Positions 41,080 to 48,028 of a stretch of 64,000 bases of DNA are shown here, piece after piece (the stretch's first letter is position 1; each line of letters begins with the position of its first letter). Below the pieces are notes generated by a model, which was not told the DNA's origin, made no database searches, and was given only the letters and a program-made list of their open reading frames with translations. The DNA lies in the NCBI RefSeq assembly GCF_001457695.1, contig NZ_LN831025.1, positions 1,302,001 through 1,366,000 on the forward strand, read 5' to 3'. A program made the position numbers and the translations under genes. The DNA comes from Campylobacter jejuni (GTDB taxonomy: Bacteria > Campylobacterota > Campylobacteria > Campylobacterales > Campylobacteraceae).

Positions 41080-42130
41080 ATTTGATAAAGCTAAAATTTC
41101 AGGCATTTGCGTAAGCGTACCTGAACATAAAATTTGCATTGATGATGAGTTAGAAAGCGTTTTTTCAAACGATATCAAAACCCTTAAAAGAATGAAAAAA
41201 GTCATAGGTTTAAACACGCGTTATATTTGCGATGAAAACACTTGCGTAAGCGATCTTGGAAAACACGCAGCCAATACACTTTTGCAAGGTTTAAATATAG
41301 ATAAAAATAGCCTTGATGCACTCATCGTAGTAACTCAAAGTCCTGATTTTTTCATGCCTTCTACGGCTTGTTATTTACACCAACTTTTAAATTTAAGCTC
41401 TAAAACCATAGCTTTTGATTTAGGGCAAGCTTGTGCAGGGTATTTATACGGCTTATTTGTCGCTCATTCTTTAATACAAAGTGGCCTAGGTAAAATTTTG
41501 CTCGTTTGTGGGGATACTTTAAGCAAATTCATCCATCCTAAAAATATGAATTTAGCTCCAATTTTTGGCGATGGAGTAAGTGCAACTTTGATTGAAAAAA
41601 CGGATTTTAATGAAGCCTTTTTTGAACTTGGAAGCGATGGAAGACATTTTGATAAACTCATCATTCCAAAAGGTGCGATGAGAATACCTAAAGCAGATAT
41701 TTTTAACGATGATTCGCTCATGCAAACTGAGGAGTTTAGACAATTAGAAAATCTTTATATGGACGGAGCAAATATTTTTAATATGGCTTTAGAATGCGAA
41801 CCTAAAAGCTTTAAAGAAATTTTAGAATTTTCCAAGGTAGATGAAAAAGACATTGCTTTTCATCTTTTTCATCAATCCAATGCGTATTTGGTTGATTGCA
41901 TTAAAGAAGAATTAAAACTTAATGATAATAAAGTTCCTAATTTCATCATGGAAAAATACGCTAATTTAAGCGCTTGTTCACTACCTGCCCTACTTTGCGA
42001 ACTAGATACTCCAAAAGAATTTAAAGCGAGTTTAAGTGCTTTTGGTGCAGGGCTTAGCTGGGGAAGTGCGGTGTTGAATTTCAAAGATTTATACACAAAA
42101 GATATTTTAATTTACATAAAGGAGAAATAA
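41069..42130 (+). CDS. fabH2: Beta-ketoacyl-ACP synthase III homologue (FabH2)
   Basis: This is a KAS III-fold protein of 353 aa. The catalytic triad is intact: Cys in DLGQACAGYLYGL, His in HLFHQSNAYLVD and Asn in YANLSACSLP. It is a paralogue of housekeeping FabH placed between the FkbH-like gene and an ACP, with an 11-bp overlap upstream and a 1-bp overlap downstream. Some KAS III paralogues act as acyltransferases from ACP to a hydroxyl or amine rather than as condensing enzymes. That would fit transfer of glyceryl to Pse, but it is not provable here. Confidence 0.88.
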   Translation: MKTRFDKAKISGICVSVPEHKICIDDELESVFSNDIKTLKRMKKVIGLNTRYICDENTCVSDLGKHAANTLLQGLNIDKNSLDALIVVTQSPDFFMPSTACYLHQLLNLSSKTIAFDLGQACAGYLYGLFVAHSLIQSGLGKILLVCGDTLSKFIHPKNMNLAPIFGDGVSATLIEKTDFNEAFFELGSDGRHFDKLIIPKGAMRIPKADIFNDDSLMQTEEFRQLENLYMDGANIFNMALECEPKSFKEILEFSKVDEKDIAFHLFHQSNAYLVDCIKEELKLNDNKVPNFIMEKYANLSACSLPALLCELDTPKEFKASLSAFGAGLSWGSAVLNFKDLYTKDILIYIKEK

Positions 42131-42351
42131 TGACAAAAACTGAATTTTTAGAAGAGCTTAAAGAAGCTATGCATAGAGATGAAGACTTAAACGAGGATAT
42201 GCTACTTGATGATATAGATGAGTGGGATAGTTTGGCTTTTGTATCTGTGATGGTGCTTTACAAAAATCTTTTTGCTTTAAAAATCACAGCTGAGGACTTG
42301 AAAAATTGTCAAAAAGTAAGTGATTTAATCAATTTAGCAAAGCTTGATTAA
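42130..42351 (+). CDS. Acyl carrier protein (AcpP3-like)
   Basis: This 73-aa ACP has the canonical motif EWDSLAFVSVM, the DSL Ser being the phosphopantetheine site. Its ATG shares a base with the fabH2 stop. It is the last gene of the pseB-to-acpP3 plus-strand run and is followed by a strong hairpin. With the TSL carrier at 37991, it gives this decoration cassette two separate carriers. Confidence 0.9.
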   Translation: MTKTEFLEELKEAMHRDEDLNEDMLLDDIDEWDSLAFVSVMVLYKNLFALKITAEDLKNCQKVSDLINLAKLD

Positions 42352-42370
42352 AACCTTTAAGGTTTTAATC
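42346..42370. terminator. Hairpin terminator between acpP3 and the Cj1305c-like gene
   Basis: This is a perfect 10-bp stem GATTAAAACC / GGTTTTAATC with loop TTTAA, followed by TTTTAT on the plus strand. It overlaps the acpP3 stop and the convergent gene's stop, so it serves as the end of the pse/ACP transcript and possibly of the opposing one. Confidence 0.82.
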
Positions 42371-43578
42371 TTTTATCGTTAATTCAAATTTATCTCCCAC
42401 ATCTTTAAATATAAACACTTTATTTCCACAAGGATAAGAGATGGAATTTTCTTGCATTAAAGATTTTCTTTTTTGCAATTTTTCAAGCATTAAAGGAAGT
42501 TCTTTTCTAAATAAGGCTTTATCACTTATTCTCATACCATGATTTAAATCTTTTATAAATCTTCCATCAATCTCACTTTCATCTTTTATCAAATGTAAAG
42601 TAGCATCATATCCTAGTTCTTTATACGCTAAAAAAAGAGTTTGTTTATCTTTTGCTGTATTAAATGGATCTTTTAAACTATGATAAGATACTAAAATAAT
42701 ATTTTTGTTAATATTAGCTTGTATAGTTAAATGAGCTAAATTAGGAATTATTCTAATTAAATAATTCTCGGTATGAAAAAAATATTTTGAACTAACATCC
42801 GCATTCCAATAAGTTTTAATAAAAAATCCTATTTTATTATGTGGATATTCCTCAAAATAATCATATTGTCCACTTTCTCTTTCTAAAATAAACATGGGAG
42901 AAGGCAAAGCCGAACCCGAATTATCAATCACACCATCCACATACCAAGGAGCTATTTTTGCTATGAGTAAAGATAGGTATCCTCCATAAGACCCCCCCCA
43001 TAAATTTTTGGTAAATCTGCAAATTTTGGAAAACGTTTAACTAGATCTTTTAAAGCATTGATATGATCAAGTGCTGCCATAATACCATAGTTTTGATAGT
43101 CTCCATTAGGTGGGATAATAGTTGAAGTAAAATTTAATTTAAAGTTATAATCGAGTTTATTTTGCATTTTTAAATTTTCTACATGCTTTACCAAAGAATT
43201 TGCTAAAAAAAGTGCATTATCATTATTTATTTCACCATAAGAAAAATGAAACCGATTTAATAAATTTTTAATATTTTCAATGTCTTCATCTTGAAAAAAT
43301 TTATATGCACTGTATTTCTCAACATTTGATCTTCTATGACAAAAACAATGATAAAAAACATGCACCACTGCAACATCAAAATTTTTAGCGATATATTCTC
43401 TATCAAAATCTAAAAAAGAAATATTTGCATTGGCTCCAAAGCCACCCACTATAAAAACTATAGCTTTGACATCTTTTTCATCATCATAACTTATGCGGTA
43501 TTCAAGCTTACTAGTTCTTTTAATACCTAGTTCTACATCATCACAAGAATCGATTTCAAAGGTTTGGTTTATAAGCAT
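42365..43578 (-). pseudogene. DUF2920 ('617 family') alpha/beta hydrolase, Cj1305c-like, phase OFF
   Basis: This is one of three paralogous hydrolase-like genes in the window. The N-terminal piece (205 aa from 43578) reads normally to KIYGGG and then enters a wrong frame (LMEDTYLYS) because the tract is C8 (G8 on the coding strand). The remaining 190 or so codons, from GVIDNSGSALP to the end, are intact in the next frame. With G9 the product would be 404 aa and restore GGGSYGGY, the nucleophile elbow. It is thus a reversible OFF state, not decay. The biochemical role is unknown; its location suggests deacylation or esterification of flagellin glycan. Confidence 0.9.
42992..42999 (-). repeat. 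Poly-C tract, C8 (gene OFF)
   Basis: Eight C on the plus strand equal G8 on the coding strand. The paralogue at 43591-44799 has nine and is in frame. A gain of one base switches this gene ON. Confidence 0.95.
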
Positions 43579-43590
43579 ATATTTTCCTTT

Positions 43591-44799
43591 TTAATTAATG
43601 ATCAATTTTAACTGATTTTCTACATCTTTAAAAGTAAACACTTTATTTCCACAAGGATAAGAGATGGAATTTTCTTGCATTAAAGATTTTCTTTTTTGCA
43701 ATTTTTCAAGCATTAAAGGAAGTTCTTTTCTAAATAAGGCTTTATCAGGTATACCACAACCATGATCTAAATTTTTAATAAATTTTCCATCAATTTTATT
43801 TTCATCTATCAAATTTAAGCTTACATCATATCCTAAAATTTTTAATATTTGCATGGTTTGTTCTTTAAAATTTGCTGGAGTTAAAGGATCTTCTTTGCTA
43901 TGATAACTCACATAAATGATATTTTTATTTTTTTCACTTTGTAAAATCAAATGATCTTTATTTAACAATGTTCTAATAAAATAATTTTCATTATTAAAAA
44001 AATAAGGTGAATTTTCTTTACGCGTCCAATGGGTTTTTAGAAAACATTCTATTAAAGTATTTGGATCATTAAATACATAATCACAACCACCCTCCATTTC
44101 TCTTCCTAAAATATAAATCAAAGGTGGAACAGCCGAACCCGAATTATCAATCACACCATCCACATACCAAGGAGCTATTTTTGCTATAAGCAAGGCTAAG
44201 TATCCTCCATAAGACCCCCCCCCATAAATTTTTGGTAAATCTGCAAATTTTGGAAAGCGTTTAACTAAATCTTTTAAAGCATTGATATGATCAATAGCTG
44301 CCATAATGCCATAGTTTTGATAGTCTCCATTGGGTGGGACAAAAGTTGAGGTAAATTTCGCTTGATAATTTTGTGCTAGTTTTCCTTGTGATTTTAAAGT
44401 AGTAATATTCTGATTAAGTAATTCATAACATTGTTGTGCGTTCTCAAGATTAACATTAATATTAACACCTATTTCCAATAAAACCTGAGATAAATTTGAC
44501 ACATCATCTTTTGTAAATATTGTAAAAGCACTATACTTTTCAACATCCGAACGCCTTTGACAAAAACAATGATAAAAAACATGCACTGCTACAACATCAA
44601 AATTTTTAGCAATATAATTTCTATAAGAGTCTAAAAAATATATATTTGCATTGGCTCCATAACCTCCTATTATAAAAACTATAGCTTTAATCTCTTTTTC
44701 ATCATCATAACTGATGCGGTATTCAAGTTTGCTAGTTCTTTTTATATTTAATTCTACATCATCACAAGAATCGATTTCAAAGCTTTGGTTTATGAGCAT
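43591..44799 (-). CDS. DUF2920 ('617 family') alpha/beta hydrolase, Cj1306c-like, phase ON
   Basis: This is the full-length 402-aa member of the family. The fold is alpha/beta hydrolase: AIVFIIGGYGANANIYFLD resembles the oxyanion strand region, GGGSYGGYLALLIAK holds the presumed nucleophile S196, DPLTPANF has a candidate Asp and NLDHGCGIPDKALF the candidate His. Glycines 193-195 just before the Ser are encoded by the C9 tract. Residues 1-90 and about 190-395 are almost identical to the copy at 48021-49247, while about 91-165 differs strongly. No signal peptide is seen, so it is probably cytoplasmic. Confidence 0.88.
   Translation of the reverse strand: MLINQSFEIDSCDDVELNIKRTSKLEYRISYDDEKEIKAIVFIIGGYGANANIYFLDSYRNYIAKNFDVVAVHVFYHCFCQRRSDVEKYSAFTIFTKDDVSNLSQVLLEIGVNINVNLENAQQCYELLNQNITTLKSQGKLAQNYQAKFTSTFVPPNGDYQNYGIMAAIDHINALKDLVKRFPKFADLPKIYGGGSYGGYLALLIAKIAPWYVDGVIDNSGSAVPPLIYILGREMEGGCDYVFNDPNTLIECFLKTHWTRKENSPYFFNNENYFIRTLLNKDHLILQSEKNKNIIYVSYHSKEDPLTPANFKEQTMQILKILGYDVSLNLIDENKIDGKFIKNLDHGCGIPDKALFRKELPLMLEKLQKRKSLMQENSISYPCGNKVFTFKDVENQLKLIIN
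43635..44040 (-). repeat. Direct repeat copy 1, 3' part of DUF2920 genes
   Basis: About 405 bp nearly identical to 48065-48470 in the same orientation; only a few single-base differences are visible by eye. The Cj1305c-like gene shares its end-proximal part as well. Confidence 0.88.
44215..44223 (-). repeat. Poly-C tract, C9 (gene ON)
   Basis: Nine C on the plus strand encode Gly-Gly-Gly immediately before the presumed catalytic Ser of the hydrolase. Any non-triplet change truncates the protein before its nucleophile. Confidence 0.95.
44541..44772 (-). repeat. Direct repeat copy 1, 5' part of DUF2920 genes
   Basis: 232 bp that I read as identical to 48989-49220, same orientation, spacing 4,448 bp. 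It encodes roughly the first 86 residues after the leader. Recombination between the copies would delete the adenylation/GNAT/formyltransferase/ACP cassette. Confidence 0.9.
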
Positions 44800-44859
44800 A
44801 TAAAGGCCTTTTTTATTAATTTATCGATATTATATTACAAAAAATTAAAAAGGTAAATC

Positions 44860-46371
44860 ATGACAACTCATATCTATGATTTTTTAGAAAAAAGTTTAAT
44901 CAAATTTAGCGAAAAAACTGCTTTTGTAGAACCCTTTGCCAAGGAAAGAAAAGAAATCACTTACAAAGACTTTGATCTTTTTTCTAAAAAACTAGCCAGT
45001 GAAATTTTAAAAACTTTAAAAAATGATGAACCTATTCCAGCTCCTGTTTTAATCATCTTGCCTAAGGGGATTGATTGTTTGATTTCATTTTTTGGAGTGG
45101 CACTCAGTGGAAATTTTTACACCCTTTTAGATGAAAAAAGTCCTAAAGAAAGAGTAGAAAAAGTTATAGAGGTTTTAAAGCCTAAACTTTTTATCACTTC
45201 AAAGGACTTAAATTTTAACTTAGATTTACCTACGCTTTATACACAAGACTTTGAAAGTTTTAATATAGATGAGAATTTAATAAAAAATGCCAAAGAAAAA
45301 CATATAGATACAAATTTACTCTATGTTTTCTTTACAAGTGGGAGCACAGGCATTCCTAAAGGAGTAAGCATAGCACATAGGAGTGTGATTGATTATGCCT
45401 TTCACTTTTGCGAGGCTTTTGAAGTTGATGAAAATGAAATTATTGCCAATCAAGCTCCTTTATATGTAGATGCTTCTTTGCCTGATATACTTGCAACTAT
45501 CAAACCATCAGCAACATTACATCTAATACCCAATCACCTTTTTGCCTTTCCAAATAAAATTTTAGATTATTTAGAACAAGAAAAAATTACCATGATTTTT
45601 TGGAAACCTACAGTCTTGATTTATTTTATAAAAGATCAAGATAATTTAAAAAACTATCCTTTAAAAAATTTAAATAAAATTTTAATAGGCGGAGAAATAA
45701 TGCCTATTAAACAACTTAATATTTGGAGAAAACACCTTCCAAATGCTTTATTTGCTAATTGTTATGGTCCAACTGAAATCACTGATGTATGTTGCTATTA
45801 TATCCTAGATAGAGAATTTTCAGAAAATGAAATTCTGCCTATAGGTAAAGCTTATAAAAACACAGAACTTTTAGTTTTTGATGAAAATATGAATTTCATA
45901 AGCCCTAAGCAAATAGGTGTTAAAGGGGAGCTTTTCGTGCGTGGAACTTCTTTATCTTTAGGCTATTATAATGACAAAGAAAAAACCAAACAAGCTTTTA
46001 TTCAAAATCCTTTGCATGATAATTATTTAGATTTACTCTATAAAACAGGAGATATCGTTTCTTATAATGAATTTGGAGAGCTTTTGTGCTACGGAAGAAA
46101 TGATAATAGAATTAAATTCATGGGGCATAGGATAGAACTTGGAGAAATAGAAAGTGTGATTAATTCTCATAGTAAAATCATTTTATGTGCTTGCATTTTT
46201 AAAGAAAAAATCATTTGTTTTTACGAAAGTGATGAAGAGCTTGACTTTAAAGCTTTTTTAAAAGACAAATTACCTTCTTATATGATCCCAAAAAATTTTA
46301 TTAAAATCGAAAAATTTAAGCTTAATCAAAACAGTAAAATCGATAGAAAAGCCTTACATGAACTCATTTGA
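44860..46371 (+). CDS. Stand-alone amino-acid adenylation enzyme (Cj1307 type)
   Basis: This ANL-superfamily enzyme of 503 aa activates a carboxylate as the adenylate and loads it on a carrier protein. Core motifs in order are FFTSGSTGIPKGVS (A3), NCYGPTEITDV (A5), GELFVRGTSLSLGYYND, YKTGDIVSY (A7), RNDNRIKFMGHRIELGEIE (A8) and NQNSKIDRKAL (A10 Lys). Length and single-domain form resemble DltA. With the carrier at 47804 it forms a DltA/DltC-like pair. The substrate cannot be read from the pocket by eye. It overlaps the GNAT gene by 14 bp. Confidence 0.9.
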   Translation: MTTHIYDFLEKSLIKFSEKTAFVEPFAKERKEITYKDFDLFSKKLASEILKTLKNDEPIPAPVLIILPKGIDCLISFFGVALSGNFYTLLDEKSPKERVEKVIEVLKPKLFITSKDLNFNLDLPTLYTQDFESFNIDENLIKNAKEKHIDTNLLYVFFTSGSTGIPKGVSIAHRSVIDYAFHFCEAFEVDENEIIANQAPLYVDASLPDILATIKPSATLHLIPNHLFAFPNKILDYLEQEKITMIFWKPTVLIYFIKDQDNLKNYPLKNLNKILIGGEIMPIKQLNIWRKHLPNALFANCYGPTEITDVCCYYILDREFSENEILPIGKAYKNTELLVFDENMNFISPKQIGVKGELFVRGTSLSLGYYNDKEKTKQAFIQNPLHDNYLDLLYKTGDIVSYNEFGELLCYGRNDNRIKFMGHRIELGEIESVINSHSKIILCACIFKEKIICFYESDEELDFKAFLKDKLPSYMIPKNFIKIEKFKLNQNSKIDRKALHELI

Positions 46372-47083
46372 AAAAGCCTTTTATGAAGGATTTAAATTAA
46401 GCAATTGTTATGATAATTTTAATCTAATCCAAGAGAAAATTTTAAAACAAGAGCTCATCTTAGAAAAACATGAAAATAATAATTTTTTCTTTTTTAATCG
46501 CACAGATGGTTTGTTGTATTATTTTATCAACGATTTGCAAGATTATGATTTAAAAGCATGTTATATAAAAATCTTAAGCAAAGCCCCTAAGCATGCTTTA
46601 CATGATGAATTTTTAAAACTTAATCATTTTAAAAAAATACTCAATCACAAACAAATGGTGCTTAACAAAGAGATAAAACCGAGTAAATTTTGCTTTATCT
46701 CCAAAGCCTTACATGAAGATAGCAAAGAACTTTATAACTTTTTTAGAAAATATTTTGATCCATATTTGTTTTATTTTTCACAAAAAAATCTTAAAGAAAA
46801 AATACCCAATATACTTGTTTATAAAGAAAATGAAAAAATTCACGCTGCTTTGATCTACACTCAAACTCTCAATGCTAATTTTTTAGATTTTATAGCTGTA
46901 GATAGAAATTTAAAGCATAAAAATGTGGCTTTTGCTTTACTAAATCATTATTTTGCAGCCAATACTCAAAATAAATTCTTTAAACTTTTTGTAGAAGAAA
47001 AAAATCAAAAAGCCATTAATTTTTATAAAAGGGCGGGTTTTTGTTTTAATCATATTAATTTAAAATTTTATAAGAATTTCTAA
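46358..47083 (+). CDS. GNAT-family N-acyltransferase
   Basis: This 241-aa protein has a C-terminal GNAT domain: FLDFIAVDRNLKHKNVAFALLNHYF is motif A with its acyl-CoA loop region, and NQKAINFYKRAGFCFNHINL the closing motif B. The first 90 or so residues form an unassigned domain. Lying between the adenylation enzyme and the formyltransferase remnant, it probably transfers the activated acyl or aminoacyl group to a sugar amine. I do not recall a counterpart here in NCTC 11168, so this may be strain-variable. Confidence 0.8.
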   Translation: MNSFEKAFYEGFKLSNCYDNFNLIQEKILKQELILEKHENNNFFFFNRTDGLLYYFINDLQDYDLKACYIKILSKAPKHALHDEFLKLNHFKKILNHKQMVLNKEIKPSKFCFISKALHEDSKELYNFFRKYFDPYLFYFSQKNLKEKIPNILVYKENEKIHAALIYTQTLNANFLDFIAVDRNLKHKNVAFALLNHYFAANTQNKFFKLFVEEKNQKAINFYKRAGFCFNHINLKFYKNF

Positions 47084-47801
47084 TGACTTACTCACACATT
47101 TATATCATAGGTACAGGAAAAGTCACTAAAGAATGCCAAAAAATAGCTAGTGATTTTTTTAAGCAAGAAGTGATTTTTGCAAAAAATATAGAAAATTTAG
47201 ATGATTTTTGTAAAAATCTTAAAAATTGCCTTATTATTAGTGCAAATAATTCTTATATTTTCAAAAAAGAATGAGTGCAAAATAATACCATTATAAATTA
47301 TCATAATGCTTTATTACCTTTTCATAAAGGATGTAATGCAAGAATTTGGAACATATGGGAAAATGATAAAAAACAGGCATTACTTGGCACATGGTTGAAG
47401 AAAGTATCGATACGGGTGCGATTTTAACTCAAAAAGAAATAAAGCTTGATGATAATTTTACCGCCTTAAGTCTTTTAGATACCCAACACAAACTTGCTAT
47501 AGCTTCATTTAAAGAAGCTTTAAAGAATTTAGAAAATAAGATCTTTAAAATTCAAACTTTAGGGGCGGGGTATCACAAAAAATTGGCTTTGCCAAATGAG
47601 GGTTATTTAGATCTTACTTGGGATAAAGAAAAAATTTCTCGCTTTTTAAGAGCTATGGACTGTGGCGCTTTAATCGGAGTGCCTAAGGCTAGATTGAAAA
47701 TCTTAGGAGAGGAAAAAGAAATTTTGTTTTATGAGATCAATGAACTTGATTTAATTTTAAATTTAAGCGATAATACCATTTTAAAAATCACAAAGGAATA
47801 A
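47083..47801 (+). pseudogene. Formyltransferase-family gene, broken by a stop and a frameshift
   Basis: This is the remnant of a formyltransferase related to methionyl-tRNA/sugar formyltransferases. The frame starting at 47083 meets TGA at 47272, yet continues beyond it with NNTIINYHNALLPFHKG, equivalent to the family N-H-SLLP-GG region. At A6 (47368-47373) one A is missing relative to the continuing frame. Beyond it TGITWHMVEESIDTGAIL, the T-H-x-x-D-x-x-IDTG hallmark, and a C-terminal domain (LTWDKEKISRFLRAMD) read on to 47801. Two independent lesions mean inactivation, not phase variation. The gene fits exactly between the GNAT and ACP, so an intact form would have been part of the cassette. 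Confidence 0.88.
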
Positions 47802-47803
47802 AA

Positions 47804-48028
47804 ATGCAAGAAATCAAACAATTTTTTATCAACATAGATAGAGCCGATATCGATGAGAACATGCAAGATTTAGTCAGTGAAGATCTTATCGATAGTATCG
47901 ATATCATGGCTTTGGTTGCTGAAATAGAAAAATTTTATAAAAAACCCTTAAAAGCAGAATTTATCACACCTGAAAATTTTGAAAGCTTTCAAGCCATTAA
48001 AAACATGATAGAACAAGCTTTTATTTGA
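47804..48028 (+). CDS. Acyl/aminoacyl carrier protein (Cj1308 type)
   Basis: This 74-aa carrier protein has its phosphopantetheine Ser in DLIDSIDIMALVAEI (DSI variant of DSL). An AAAGGA run shortly before the ATG is the ribosome-binding site. It is the probable partner of the adenylation enzyme at 44860. The 3' end overlaps the convergent DUF2920 gene by 8 bp. Confidence 0.88.
   Translation: MQEIKQFFINIDRADIDENMQDLVSEDLIDSIDIMALVAEIEKFYKKPLKAEFITPENFESFQAIKNMIEQAFI

Noticed and set aside
47275-47390. Separate short intergenic region between two small genes
   Set aside because: Its translation continues the formyltransferase sequence (NNTIINYHNALLPFHKG), so it belongs to one broken gene.
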